DNA from: Agarophyton chilense
Lineage: Eukaryota; Rhodophyta; Florideophyceae; Gracilariales; Gracilariaceae
DNA: 64,000 nucleotides
NCBI GenBank assembly: GCA_030374765.1
Contig: JARGXX010000121.1
Coordinates: forward strand, 496,001 to 560,000
Direction of reading: 5' to 3'
Below the pieces are notes generated by a model. It worked only from the letters and a program-made list of their open reading frames with translations, did not search any database and was not told the origin of the DNA. The translations under genes were made by a program, and so were the position numbers. Below, piece by piece: positions 9,331 to 20,776 of this stretch. Position 1 is the stretch's first letter, and each line of letters begins with the position of its first letter.

Positions 9331-11460
9331 TCGACGATATTCTGGAATGAATTCATAAATACGTGACCATTTTTTCCCTGTCTGAACTACCAAATGTGCG
9401 GCAAATATCACTAGAAGACACCTAACATCGTAGGTTCTGGTCTCATTGAAAATATATATCGACTGCAAGTTATGTGAGGGGCCTGTTCGGGAAAGCTGCT
9501 AGGCTCAAAAAGGTTTATGACAACTTTTTTCGACGTATTCTTTCGAAAAGTTCTTTTTTAGACTACTTAGAATCTTTTTTTGAAAAGTTTGAGCCTGAGT
9601 AGCTTCTTACTATTTTGAGCAGCCCGCAACGTTATTCTCCACTATCCCGTAGGTGCGGATTACCTCAAAAGCGTTTGGTAGTTCGCTTTTTTCACAAATG
9701 CGGCAAAACTAACCTTTCCATACTTTCTTTATCTTATGTTTTCTACACATGTTTTTCTGCTTTGACACTACTCAATTTCAAGTTGAAACTCTATTCGGTA
9801 AAAGAGTAAAGATGCACGTCGAATTCAACTCGTCTTGACTGTTGGTCTTTTGATTGTTTTGCAGAACTTCTAACGTCTTGAACGTATTAAATAAGCTTTT
9901 CGTATCTTGCATTATGTCGGTCATGTCTCTATGCATTCATTGCACTCGATTCTTTTGGTACTGAGTTTGTTGTTGTGAAGGATCTTGGTACCACTGGAAG
10001 AGAAACCACTACTGAGATTGGTACCTGCGTGGATAAAATGCTTGGCTCTGGACTCTCTGGTAATATTATGGACTGTGCCTTTACGAAGAAGATCGATTAT
10101 TCTCAGAACACCAAGGCTTCAAATGGCGACCATAGCTGCACCTCAACGGACCATGTATGCGCCATTTCACAGTTACGAGGTACGACAGAAAATAACTCCT
10201 CTGCACTTTCTCAAGCCGCTGCTGGACACAAGCAGTGGTGAGTTCCTTTGATCGACCACGAGTATAGTGCATTCTTTTTTAATATACAAATATGTTGATG
10301 TAAACTCATATCTCTTATACATCTGAGATACTGAGAGCGATAGTTGTAGGCTTTGTGCCGCTGTTCCAAATCGTTATGTGCCACAATCACAGTCTGGTGT
10401 TGCTTTCGCTGTTGTCCTATCATTGGTTCTTCTTCTGTCTCTGTCTCTTCATGCTCTTTCGTTTCTCCCGAAAACCAGTCACTGTATTTTTTATAATCCT
10501 CTGTTCCGTTCGGTGTGTTTTCCGAGAAATCATTAGCCCATTCGTAATTCATTGGCGTTTGTCCCATAGTGCTCTCAGCTCCTGACTTTGACGCTGCCGA
10601 TCGTTTGGCGGCTGATATCCATGCGCTAGACGTTGTGGCGTATATTTCAGCTCTACTCCGAAGTGAAGTTCCGACGGCATGCTGCAGCGCTGCATCATGT
10701 ATGTTCTCTATGGTAATCGTATATGAACTATACCTCTTGTTCCCAGGATATCCTATACTTTTGCGCTGTGTATGGCTTCTGTAATGTGTTTTATATGTGA
10801 TATTCTTGTTGTTTTATTGTTCTTTTTTGAGTGCGCAAGGGTTGTTGAGCCCATACCGTATGTCTCACGTACCGCCGTATCTGGAGTGTTATCTCCTTTT
10901 TACACGTATTGCTCCTCCCATTAAGCTCCCCGGATTCTCCCCTTTAACACATTTCCTTTCAAGGACAGTCGCTCACAAGGCGACGCCCGCTTCACTCGGT
11001 GTTTTTATTGAAAACCAATTGCTCTCGAGTAAGCTCCAGTCTCTAGTGAAATACCATATAAACTGGTCACCCGGCTTAGAAAGATGAACACTTCTGTGTA
11101 TTAATTGGTCACCTAGACCGGAACTTACGTGTCTCGCACGCCATAGGATCCTCATTGGATTTCTGTACGAGATATTTCGATCAAAGAACCGAAGTTTGAA
11201 CCATCATCAAGGAATGTGGTTTTTCAGAGAACATTCTGAATTTGATGTAACCGGTCGCTGAGTTCATCCGTCATCTAGAAGTTTATTTGTGATGATTTGT
11301 GAATCATAGTTTGTTACTGTATTTTTTAGAAGTTTTCTTATCGGTATAGATTTTGGTTGTATCGATTGCGATATGAATCGTTTAAAATTGTCTGAAATTG
11401 TGTTACTTTTTCGCAACTTGTGGTCTAGATTACCAGTTAATATTGGTCACGATTCCAACA
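9331..11460. other. AT-rich region without supported genes (unit A)
   Basis: This is probably the continuation of the decayed copia internal region, but similarity fades after about 9330. Small frames (for example 9975-10241) have no family signature. The unit B equivalent is at 21797-23926. Confidence 0.4.
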
Positions 11461-11479
11461 ATAAGCCGCTCGAGCAATG

Positions 11480-12300
11480 ATAAACCGAGTCAGCGGTACC
11501 CTGCTTAGTCACCTCCACGAAGGCTGGAAACCGTTTGTACCGTCAGACGAGAAGAAAGTCGAAATTGACAAGAGGCGCTGGATTATCTTCGGAGATACCG
11601 ACGAAGGTTGCTCAAGATGATGCTACCTCATCTAAACATGATTCTATGGAACTTGCAGCCTTTTTAGCTGAATTTGAGCCACTCTGTGCAGAATCAGCGT
11701 CTCGAAGTTCTTTCTGGAGCAAATGGAAAGTCAATTTAACTTGCTAAGATCGTCTTTAAAAACATTACAAATGTAGTATTTCGCCGTAAAGAACTGAAAA
11801 TCTGAACCAGATTAGGTAGCCAATGCAATTCAGACAATCCAAAAAAACCTCAATGATTTGCTAGAAGAGCAGGGAAATGCCACTGGGGCTTTACTAACAT
11901 TGCGAGTTAATGATTCCAAGATCCTCTAACGTTTCAACCATCGTTTGGTGTAATTAGAAACTGTGGTGACCGCACCGTTGTCAATTACACACCGGGAAGT
12001 TCAGAATGCACAGTTGATTGTTTGCCAACACGCAGTCACGCAAGCATAAGTCGAAGGAGCATAATATTTCTGCAAAACTTTCGAAATCAAGAAAGGTGAC
12101 AAGGAACAGTGACAGTGATGAAGAATGCGATAGTTCGGAGGAGCGTTATTGTAACTCGGAAGACTCCGAAGAAGACAAGTCATGAGAGAATGGTCGCTCG
12201 AGCGAGGATAACACTCGCAGGTCGAGAAGAAAGAAGAGTGGTCAACCGTCGCGTGAGATAGTTCCTAAAATCAGGATTGTTCCGAGCGGATGAGCGTCGT
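11480..12300 (+). pseudogene. Possible decayed Gag-like remnant (unit A)
   Basis: Separate open segments read FLAEFEPLCAE (near 11665) and, further on, a Ser/Asp/Glu- and Lys/Arg-rich stretch with SDSDEECDSSEE and SRRKKSG (near 12060-12240). This composition resembles the acidic-basic linker of gypsy Gags elsewhere in the window. Stops separate the parts. The unit B copy is at 23946-24766. The call rests on composition only. Confidence 0.3.
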
Positions 12301-12791
12301 GTATGAGTGTACCACGTGTACGAACGGAAGCACCGGTTGAAGGTAGGGAGAATGGACTTTTGCTGCCAACAGGAACCGTCCGGAACGTGCGGAGGGGAGG
12401 GACGGCTTGAAAACCTTTAGTAGAACCGTTTGGAATAGTCGCTAATATGCGCAGACGAAAACGTTGTAAGGCGTTGCGTGCTTACCGTTACCTATAAAGG
12501 TGGCAGCGGCCCAGCCCGGGTACTTAGGTTCATCGGAGCTCATGTCCTACTGTAAAGCGTACCCTATTCCAACGAAAAATAAAAATAATTACTTAGTTTA
12601 TCCCAGTGTTCATCCACGTGTATCCATGCGGTTGTTACGTCATCCGTTCCGCAGTGGGACGTTCCTTTCCATCCTATCGTCCAAGTGTCCCGCCCCGGTA
12701 TCTCTGTTCGGGTGGGTGGCAGCCTCACGTAGGTGAGTGGCCGTCAAAAGCATTATCCACTCCGCCGTCCGTTCGGTGTGCCATTCTCGCT

Positions 12792-13059
12792 CATCCTGGC
12801 CCAAAACGAAGCGCGATACAGCGGTAGAACCGTCCGGCATATCGAAAGAGAAACCACTCGCGCATACATGGGTGCATATAAAAATGGCGATAGCAACTTT
12901 TGATGTTCCATGACATGACGGTGTGCTTTTTATGTATTTTTAACGCTGACGGAGTCATTGTTTCTATTTTTTACGCTCCCCCTTGGCCAGTGCTTGGTCT
13001 GACGCTTTAAGTTGACCACAAAGCGTCGCTTTCGATCCTCGCTTTCCCCATGCCTCACA
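12792..13059 (-). pseudogene. YR-retroelement reverse transcriptase fragment (unit A, frameshifted)
   Basis: This is the unit A copy of the RT fragment at 25257-25523 (described there). One extra T in a run near 12965 breaks the frame here, so the two halves read in different frames. Confidence 0.6.
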
Positions 13060-13237
13060 TTGGAGGCCGAAGATATAAGCTCTCCCTAGTTCACCCTCTT
13101 CTTGACATACTCTGTGCGCACCTCTTTCTACAACCCCTCAACACATCCTCCACGTAAATCTTCCATCCCAAACACCTTGTCCTCCACCGACTAGAGAATA
13201 TCCCGAAGTATCTCTCCAGATCTGTGCGATACGGTGA

Positions 13238-13540
13238 ATGGGTACAAAGTATCTTACCTTACAGCAAATAAGAGATAATCCCGCCAACGAAGCTTTGAGC
13301 GCCAATGGTCAACGTTTAGAACTGTTTTCTCCCATAGGAGCTGTACAACCGTGCTCTTGCGGCCCCTCCACGACTTTTTTCTCATCTTCGATCCCCAGCA
13401 GCCCCATCCGGGCTTCTGTATCTCGAACTTTTACAACCACGGCTTTCATTACTATTCAAAGGTGCATTTTCGATTTTTTTTGCGGCGCGGACCTCAATCT
13501 TGAAATTGAAAGCGACTGGAGCGGCCCAGTAGACTTATGA
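13238..13540 (+). CDS. Hypothetical short ORF (unit A; copy at 25703-26005)
   Basis: A 100-codon ATG frame, identical in both units, starts MGTKYLTLQQIRDN and is Ser/Thr/Pro-rich in the middle. A TATA-like GATATAAGC lies about 165 bp upstream. No family is recognised. Codon use is unremarkable, and it may well be non-coding. Confidence 0.2.
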   Translation: MGTKYLTLQQIRDNPANEALSANGQRLELFSPIGAVQPCSCGPSTTFFSSSIPSSPIRASVSRTFTTTAFITIQRCIFDFFCGADLNLEIESDWSGPVDL

Positions 13541-14278
13541 AAAGAAACTGTCATACGCTTGTTCCATGAGAAAAGACATCTCTCTGGAAACTTCCATACC
13601 CTGCTGGCTCAGTTAGTAAAAGTACTAAGCTCTTATGGAAATAATTTCAAGTGTTTCTTCCGAAGCGTTCTCGACTAGAGCCAATCTTCTTCATTAACCT
13701 TTTTATACCTACAGGGTTCCTAGCCACTATGGAGTGAGGCTATGTTACTTTAAAAAGCTCGCTTCATTCAGGTACTTCTATCTATGGGATCATTGTTGAT
13801 CCCGGAAACGGGGTTTGGTAAGGAAGGCGTCTTTAAAAAAGTTTAAAGTATGTTGCATGCGCGATAGGGACATGATAGCTTCGCTCAAACACACTGCTTT
13901 CTACGACCAACATCGCGAAATCAGGCTCGGTATCTGCGGTGGGAAAGTTGCGTCGCCTGGGTTTTTGGATCACCTAAGCAGCACACACAGTGACGAAAAG
14001 TCTGGGTATGCCGCGCCAGACGCACTCGATGCGACGTTTTCATTGTCAGATATGACCGCGTCAGCACTCTGAGTGTGTAGTTTCGAACCTTTCACCGCCT
14101 CTTGCATTGAGGGGGATTTCTTTGTGATCAAATAAATAGACATACCCGGCAAAACGCGGGAGACAGCTTCACTGGCGTCCCCCCCGACTATCTAGGTGAC
14201 GCTCGGGTGACGACGTGTCGACGTGGCAACTGCCTATTTTCAAAAGAGCTTCACCCGCATACAAGAGTGTATACGTTT
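13541..14278. other. Unassigned stretch left of the YR retroelement (unit A)
   Basis: An 85-codon frame at 13815-14072 begins with an alternative start and has no recognised motif. Nothing else is supported. Confidence 0.3.
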
Positions 14279-14437
14279 TATGTACACAGTTTTATATGAT
14301 TGAAGACACACGGGGAGTAAGCCGCAGCTGTAATCTTCTGTAAGTGTACCGGCCGTCTCGACGGCGGTGGTGGGATACGAACATGCCCAAGCTCTGCCGC
14401 TCGCGTCCATCTTGCTCGATATGTCTATTCCTCTTCT
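14279..14437 (+). repeat. Left terminal repeat of the YR (DIRS/Ngaro-like) retroelement, unit A
   Basis: It matches 47561-47720 in the same orientation: TGTACAC, TGAAGACAxACGGGGAGTA, GGCCGCAGCTGTAATCTTCTGTA, GGTGGGATAC, CGCTCGCGTCC, TTGCTCG. The two repeats bracket gag, RT, RNase H and the split recombinase. Direct repeats at both ends suit the split-direct-repeat design of Ngaro/PAT-type elements rather than the inverted repeats of DIRS1. The unit B copy is at 26744-26902. Confidence 0.65.
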
Positions 14438-14858
14438 CAGAGTGAAACTACCCTACGACAAGGCGGTGACATCTTCGGCCGAGTACGACCCGAGTACTCC
14501 AGAGTGTAATAGAGCGCAAAAACCAACCCCTTCCACCAGTCGGCGCTGCCGGTACCGGACAGGCGCCGGTTCAGGATCGTCCCGCCTCCGACTCCGTTCG
14601 GACGGCATGGGCGACAGCCAAACCGCATCGCAAGCAACACGCCGAGGTTGTTCAAGAGCTCCACACCCTGCCTTTCGTGGATGCAGGAAGCATCTCAGGT
14701 CGAGGACCGCATGTCCCTGGGACCCACATGGTGTTCTTCAAGTAACCTTCTGTTCAAACCTCAAGAGTAAGGACCGACGATCTGCTAAGGAATTCGAGTA
14801 TATCAACGCCGCCACTTTATGGACTGACATGGCCATCACGGCGCTGACAATGGAATAG

Positions 14859-15191
14859 GTGGAAAGCGGGATTCTACAAGACCTCGCTGGACGCCTCGCC
14901 CTCGCCGAGGAAGCGATGACGGCTGTGCGCAAAATGCTGACTATGCGCGCAAAGTACTTCAAGGACATTACGGAGCACGGCATGCACATGGCTAGGCAAA
15001 TGATTTTCTTAGTGGAGCAAAGTAACGATGCCGTGTTCTCTGAAACTCATCGCTCAGCGTGAGACACTCTGGCTGCCATTATTGAGACCGAGGCTTCTAA
15101 GAATATGGCTAAGGTCCGTCTGGAAGCCGTCGGTAAGAGGAAGAAGAAGGGGGCCAGTAAGGCCGCTGTCGACAGTGACCAGTCAAAGTGA
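14859..15191 (+). pseudogene. Gag-like ORF of the YR retroelement (unit A)
   Basis: The frame from 14859 is Ala/Glu/Met/Lys-rich and should be mostly helical (LAGRLALAEEAM, KYFKDITEHGMHMARQM). After a TGA at 15060 it continues in frame through a helix and a basic tail, VGKRKKKGASKAA, to a stop at about 15190. The position before RT and the helical-then-basic design fit a Gag; no zinc knuckle is present. The unit B copy (27324-27656) has one substitution after the first stop. Confidence 0.5.
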
Positions 15192-15399
15192 CTAGCTCTT
15201 CGGCGATGGCGTTGACGCCATCTGCTGCGAAGTTCCAGGAAGGACGCTCTTTGTGGAGAGAGATAGAATTGAGGGCCGACCGCTGGTAGTCGATTCTTGG
15301 CGCCTGAGGATACTTGAACCCGGCAATTTGCTACGGTGTGCGCGACATGCCGAGCGTGCCGTTCACAGAGGGTCTAGTATTGCCTGCAATATCCCAGAC

Positions 15400-16316
15400 A
15401 AAGGAAAACCGGTTCTTTGCCCGCGGCGATCCATATTGAAGAAAGAAGAATGGATTATACGAGGAATAACGGAGGCCTATGCTCGAAGGCAAGAGTCGAT
15501 CGGACGTATAGTTTCGCCTTTCTTCGTGGTGTGGCACGGAGATGGAAAAGACCGGAAGGGGGGTTTGTAATCAACCTCCATCGTCAGAGCAAGCACTGGC
15601 CGCACCGAGAAATCAAGATGGAGTCTCTGTTTTCATTCGCAACGGAGGAAGAGGCCCGCGACCACCTGATTTCGTGGGATATACTGAGTGGCTGTCGGCA
15701 TCTCCGTCTGCACTCGGACATGTTTGGTACGTTTCTGTTCCCTTCCCAAGGCCAGTTCTACAGATTCATAGCGTTGCCTATCGGGTGGAGGCCGTCGGCT
15801 TTCTGGTTCACCAGTATGATGTGACCGGTAGTGCGGTTCGTAAGGGAGGAGTGGTCCTGGCGCATCCTTCTGTACCTCGAAGACTTCTTTCTGGCGCCAT
15901 CGCCGCCTGGAAGGGCGGCCCGGAAGGGCAGCGACTCTCGCGGACTGCGCCAGTGAGAAAGAACGGCTGAGTCGCCTTTTCAGGCGCCTGAGATTGCAAC
16001 GATATCCGACGAAAACTGGCTGGGATGGTGCACAACAGCTAGAGCACCTCGATATGCACCTAGACACTGTCTCAATGCGGGTGTTGGTTTCGGACAAGAA
16101 GGTGGGGCGCATCCGCTCGCTGTCTCGTCGAGTGCTGCCACATGCGCAGAAGAATCGTCATCGCTGTCTCGTCGAGTGCTGCCGCATGCGCAGAAGAATC
16201 GTCATCTCGTTCCATTGGATTTGCTGCGACACTTCTGTGCGGTGTGTGTTTCTTTTTCTCTGGCGTTGCCTCTCGCTCCTTTCTACACGCGCTCCCAGTA
16301 TTTAGACACGGCTAAG
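15400..16316 (+). pseudogene. Reverse transcriptase of the YR retroelement (unit A)
   Basis: RT fingers read KKEEWIIRGITEAY and SPFFVVWHGDGKDRKGG. After a frameshift near 15550 come VINLHRQSKHWP, the palm start SWDILSGCRHLRLH, and GQFYRFIALPIGWRPSAFWFT. A TGA follows TSMM at 15822; then the catalytic box reads YLEDFFLAP, where active enzymes have YxDD, so the first catalytic Asp is Glu. The thumb/connection ends LVPLDLLRHFCAVC and ALPLAPFYTRSQY, a pattern of DIRS-type RTs. A 44-bp tandem duplication at 16121-16208 adds a further frameshift. The gene is clearly dead. The unit B copy runs 27865-28781. Confidence 0.75.
16121..16208 (+). repeat. 44-bp tandem duplication inside RT (unit A; 28586-28673 in unit B)
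   Basis: Two adjacent 44-bp copies start TGTCTCGTCGAGTGCTGCC and differ at very few bases. The length is not a multiple of three, so the duplication shifts the RT frame. It is present in both units, so it predates the 12.47-kb duplication. Confidence 0.85.
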
Positions 16317-16737
16317 ACAGAGAAAGGGGAGCGGGAGGAGCGGGATCAAAGTCCGCATCGAAGTCGAGCTCTGCGAGCCGCAGCGGAGTACGAACGCAAC
16401 GACCGCGCGAAGGGGGCCGGGGCAGAGCCGCGGCCGAAGATTTTGGCTCTCCCCTCCATCCACGCTTATTGCACGTCTTGCGTACGACTGAGACGGCAAT
16501 CGATGCGAGATCTGCATTTGTGGCGGTGACCCACAAGGGGAGAGGGGGGCGAGCTGCGTCTGCAGTCGGACCATATTGCCATGCATAGCCACTCCTCCGA
16601 TGTTAGGTACTGCGGTACGTTGGGCTAAAACATGGATGCTAGTGTGCCGGGCTCGTGAAAAGGACAGGGTTTCTTGACGGGGATGAACTGCCAATAATCC
16701 ATTACGCTTCGGGAACTTTGCGCCGCCCGCCCCCTTC

Positions 16738-16938
16738 TTGCGCGTCCGTTTGCGCAATCCATCTCAAGTCAACGGACTCGTCGTGGCGGTCTTGAGCGCT
16801 ATATTATCGGCGTCCAAACTGATGATAGCGGAGCTCCTCCGACTACGCAAGCTACTTAAAGCACTGGGAATCTCCTTCGAGGCCCGCTGGATTCCCACGG
16901 CGGTGAATCGCTTCGCAGACTCTTTGTCTCGGACCTGA
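16738..16938 (+). pseudogene. RNase H end of the YR retroelement polyprotein (unit A; 29203-29403 in unit B)
   Basis: The frame shows ELLRLRKLLKALGISFEARW followed by IPTAVNRFADSLSRT, the classic RNase H ending (I/W-P-x-x-x-N-x-x-A-D-x-L-S-R). In the same frame, after the TGA, an arginine-rich connector and a QIQEYWGDGRACLW...LLAPYWSAQTWYEYM stretch follow up to 17277, typical of the linker before the tyrosine recombinase. Gypsy-2 is inserted immediately after this, at 17278. Confidence 0.7.
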
Positions 16939-17277
16939 GACCCAAAGAACTTCCGCGTGTCGCGCAGGATAGTTCAATCCATCAAGGAACAACAACGCTT
17001 CGACAAGTAAGTGTTCTCGCGCCGCCCCCTCAAAAACCCGTTTCAGGCCAGGATCAAGTGCATCGGTACGCAGATACAAGAATACTGGGGAGACGGTCGA
17101 GCATGCCTTTGGAATCGGCCATCCGACTTTCAACCGTTAGTGGTGGGGAAGACAGAGGTGTAAGGCGGGTTCCGGGTGTTATTGGCCCCTTACTGGTCGG
17201 CTCAAACTTGGTATGAGTACATGATCCGTCTCTCCACAAACCTTACCATCTTGGAATCACCGAGCTCCCCGGTCTTC

Positions 17278-17850
17278 TGTAGAGCAATCCGAAATGGGGT
17301 AATACCTCTCGGGTGTTCGAGTCCTGCACTCGCGAAGAGAGGTAACTCAGTGAACGAGCCTTCGTGCCACCGTCGTGTGGCTGTAAGACCACGGTGGTTC
17401 AGGCAATACTTACGAAGGTGATAAACCCAGGAAAAAGGGAAGAATCAATGGGGCATCCAAGGATAAGGGTTTTCCGTGGACAAAGGCAAAGTGTAGGCCG
17501 AAAATGTAGGCCGAAATAGGACGCATGACCAAGAGTACAGACCTATGAAAGGTGTATCCACACTGGATAAGCGAAATAAAGATGGGTAGTTCTAGACAGT
17601 GAACTACACGTGTCCACTATAGTAATGCAAACCAATCCTGGTCCATACACGTATCATGTGTATAACTCCAGCCTGGCAAGTCCATCCGTCCACTACGGTA
17701 CTACTGCAGAGACTTAACGAACCTACCTTCTAAGGAGTCTAAATTACTAAAAACTAATACAACTCGTAAAATCGTTGATGTGTTCCCCGGTATATCGAAT
17801 GCCATACGAATGGTGCCCTGACCGGTTACACGCACACGCTTTGCTCTACA
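17278..17850 (-). repeat. 3' LTR of the truncated Gypsy-2 copy (unit A)
   Basis: It starts TGTAGAG and ends CTCTACA, and is the same sequence as 29743-30315. It is aligned with the 816-bp 5' LTR at 40510-41325 but about 240 bp shorter through one internal deletion near 17600. TCTTC lies immediately left (17273-17277). The duplication truncates this element at 21145, so its own 5' part is missing. Confidence 0.8.
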
Positions 17851-17935
17851 TCTGCCCCTCCTTAAAGTTGGAGTACGCGGGAAACATCTCAATCCGAAGC
17901 GACGTACGAACAATGTGAAAGGCAGTCTTTCCATC

Positions 17936-18565
17936 ATGGTTGTCACCGATGTTCCGGTTCCTCGTCAGAAACTCTCGCCTGACTCACTCAGCCCGAGTAA
18001 TTCAAACATCTGCTCTTCTGCAAAATCTCAGCATGCTCAACCTTTTCCAAACGAAATGAGTACCTTTTCGCACAACAACGATCAAGTTCCTACCGGTGCG
18101 TCGAGCTCTGCGGGATCAAAATATAACAGTGGTTTCCTATCAGCTCTGTTTCATCGGGGAACTTCGCAACATTGCCTGAACAACCTCGTCGACGCTTCCG
18201 TGTGGAACTCATCTCAAGCGATGCTCGTCTCAGCGAATGAATCCGGTTGGATATCGCGCGAATCGCTGGTGGTGCGAGATCCTTTTCAGGATAATTTCCT
18301 CTACTGCAGGATCCCCTGGTTCCATCCCACTATGGTTCTCAACAATCAGTTGATCGACTCCTTTGTGGAGGAGGAGTACCTTCCCGGGGAACTTCCGGTT
18401 CAAATTGTACGTTCCTTCGATTGGAGGACCTGCATCGCGGCTGACCCTAATAAGCTCCTATGCACGAGAGATGAAAGTCTCAATGATGCGAGGTCCGCTA
18501 TGGTGCTGTTGGCCTGTCAGCGACTCAACCGCACCTTCGGTGATTCTCCTGTACCGTTAAAGTAG
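17936..18565 (+). CDS. Antisense ORF of Gypsy-2, unknown function (unit A)
   Basis: A 209-codon ATG frame runs opposite to gag-pol, between the polypurine tract and pol. The first 70 residues are Ser/Pro/Asn-rich and look disordered. The rest is balanced and protein-like (WISRESLVVRDPF, YCRIPWFHPTMVLNNQL, EEEYLPGELPVQIVRSFDW). After its TAG the same frame stays open to about 18682 and reads YVPFYRTRSEISYGDN; another frame further on reads EWEIRVTAFILWEANDKNRLW (near 18990-19060), so the original protein may have been much longer and is now broken. No family is recognised. Two residues differ from the unit B copy (Ile to Val, Asn to Asp). Confidence 0.5.
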   Translation: MVVTDVPVPRQKLSPDSLSPSNSNICSSAKSQHAQPFPNEMSTFSHNNDQVPTGASSSAGSKYNSGFLSALFHRGTSQHCLNNLVDASVWNSSQAMLVSANESGWISRESLVVRDPFQDNFLYCRIPWFHPTMVLNNQLIDSFVEEEYLPGELPVQIVRSFDWRTCIAADPNKLLCTRDESLNDARSAMVLLACQRLNRTFGDSPVPLK

Positions 18566-19741
18566 AACTTTTATGTGCCTTTCTACCGAACTCGCAGTGA
18601 AATATCCTATGGGGATAACCTAGCTTCTCTCCGGAAACGGAGTATCATGGTCCTGGTGTTCACAAGCTTTCCCCATACATGACGTGTTGGAGCAGACCGA
18701 TTCCCCGAGCAGAATTTCGATGTGTATCGCGACAATCTCATAGATCCTTTTCTCAGATGATCCGCATCGAGCGAAAAGCTCGTGCTCGGTTCGGGTATTT
18801 CTTACTGTATCCGAACGTTGAGGTTGAACGCCTCCATCCGCGTTTCCTTCGAGGGAAGTACGTACCCTTTTCCAGATGGTGTAGTCAGGTCAAAGGATCC
18901 CATGGGTATTACGCAGAACATCCTCAGAGTCATACTCACATAGGGCCAGGATTTTGAGCCGATGAGCACTGGAACTTGGTCCTGGCCGAATGGGAAATCC
19001 GCGTTACGGCATTCATCCTTTGGGAGGCCAATGATAAAAATCGATTGTGGTATCTTCCGATGGCTCTTCGGTCAATCATTCGAGCACTTAATCTCTACCC
19101 AGAGTTCGGCTCTACGAGAATTGTCGTGCAACTCATTACTTACTGAGTTTCATCCACAGTGCCGACAAGCCTCTCCGTATGAATGGTCTCCGAGACGCCG
19201 GCATCCAGGTGCTGGTGACTTTTTGTACTACGACCCATAGGAGGGTGTGGTTACAACCGCTGCCCATGCGGGGGCGTTGCACCAACGGACTCGAGGCATT
19301 CCGGCAGGACCTCCAACTGGATTTGTATACTCTGACACTGCTCCTGTTACAATCGATACCGATGATCCAAACGTGGTTAACGAGGATGTTGTCGCCTTTG
19401 AAGGGACCGTTCCTGTGGGAGGAGCCGGTCCGAGTGGCGATACGGATGCTCCGGCGGGTTGGGTATTTACGGCGCGCGCGCACCGATTCCGGTTGATCCG
19501 TAAGTTTCGGCGATGCGCCTTCATCTCTAATCCCTTGGTGTGGAATTCCCTCTCAACATATTGGATATGACAGAGCTCTTAGCCCTTGCGGCGCAGAGCT
19601 ATCAACCAAATGCTGGTGCCTCCCAAAGATGGGGCTGTTCCTTCGACCGGGGCGTAGTTGTCCCAAAGGGAAGTGGGTTCACCTCCATATAGTGCATAGG
19701 TGACTCGAGTAGTTGTAAACATCATCTTTTCATAATAACTT

Positions 19742-19822
19742 CTGTTCATCTCGACTTCTTCAACTTCTCGACTTCTTCGACTTCTTCGACTTCTCGACTT
19801 CTCGACTTCTCGACTTCTCGAT
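19742..19822. repeat. CGACTTCT microsatellite (unit A; about 32207-32287 in unit B)
   Basis: Repeats of TCGACTTCT and CGACTTCTT interleave for roughly 80 bases. The minus-strand frame across it (Arg/Ser/Glu/Val-rich) is an artefact of the repeat. Confidence 0.85.
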
Positions 19823-19860
19823 TGATTACACTTCAAACCGATGAGCGGAGTCTTCCACAA

Positions 19861-20776
19861 AACAGCGAAATGCCGTTTGCGATGGAAAAATCCGTCCTAA
19901 CGAAGAATCTCGTGTTTTAAACTCCCTGTGCAGCGTGGCGGAACACCAAGAGGGTCATAGCGACTCTCAATAGCTTGGCATTAACATGCGCCGTGCCACG
20001 GCACGGTGTATCAGCGAGATTGTAGTGTAAAATTGTCGCTTGTGCAGATGTCAGTTCCATAGTATAATCTCTATGGGGAATGTAAGACGGCAGCAGCCGA
20101 GAGACGCAGCGTCTCTGAGTAAAGTTTTACGACCAGGAATCAAATCCCCTGCGCTTTTCAATTTCCTCTTGTCCCCCTCGATCCTGCTCTTCTTTTTCTG
20201 TACGCCCCCTTAAATAGACTACTCTGTCTCTTTTGGGTCTCTTCTGAACTCCTACGATTTTTTCGTTATACCATTCTCTCGCCACGTCGCTTCCGCCTCT
20301 TCCAGGCTGTGTCTGCATTTTCAGCTGCCGTCTATTATCGTGCCTCTAGTGCTATTCTAGCTCCTCCGCTCCGCTTCCTATTTGCTCCTCTGCATTCGGA
20401 GCATCCCATTCTCAACTGAACTCTAAACGCTCTCTATCTGTTCTACCTCTGCCCTGCTGCCTTGCTCATCTCTTCGTTGTGGTCTTAATATCAATTCCAT
20501 ACGACCTCCTGTTCTGTCATTGTTCATGCGTGTACTGGATGCCTCTGCACGTGCCCTACCCGGAAGTCATTTTGATTTCTGGAATCTCACAACAGTACCA
20601 TCCAGGATATCTTTTCTGCATTGTAAATTCAGAGATCCGTTTAAGGACGGTTCGTGGCTCACTCGTGTGTGACATAACGTCTCCACGTGTTACTGTGCAG
20701 TGCGCCATTGTTTCCCAGCGTTTTGCTGTACAGTACATGTGATCTCTTCTCTGCAGCAGTACCAACCTGGTTCCAT
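19861..20776. other. Non-coding 3' region of Gypsy-2 (unit A)
   Basis: It contains a short palindrome CCGTGCCACGGCACGG near 19992 and pyrimidine-rich stretches. No gene is supported. It lies between pol and the antisense ORF. The unit B equivalent is 32326-33241. Confidence 0.4.

Noticed and set aside
14367-14858. 163-codon frame before the YR gag
   Set aside because: It begins inside the terminal repeat with an alternative start and is Arg/Ser/Pro-rich without motifs; a leader with chance openness is likelier.
15633-16112. 159-codon minus-strand frame opposite the RT
   Set aside because: Shadow of the RT coding strand; Arg/Ser-rich composition and no family likeness.
17278-17850. Solo LTR
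   Set aside because: A polypurine tract and, in unit B, the whole element adjoin it; it is the 3' LTR of Gypsy-2.
19579-19860. Arg/Ser/Glu-rich minus-strand frame
   Set aside because: It translates the CGACTTCT microsatellite.
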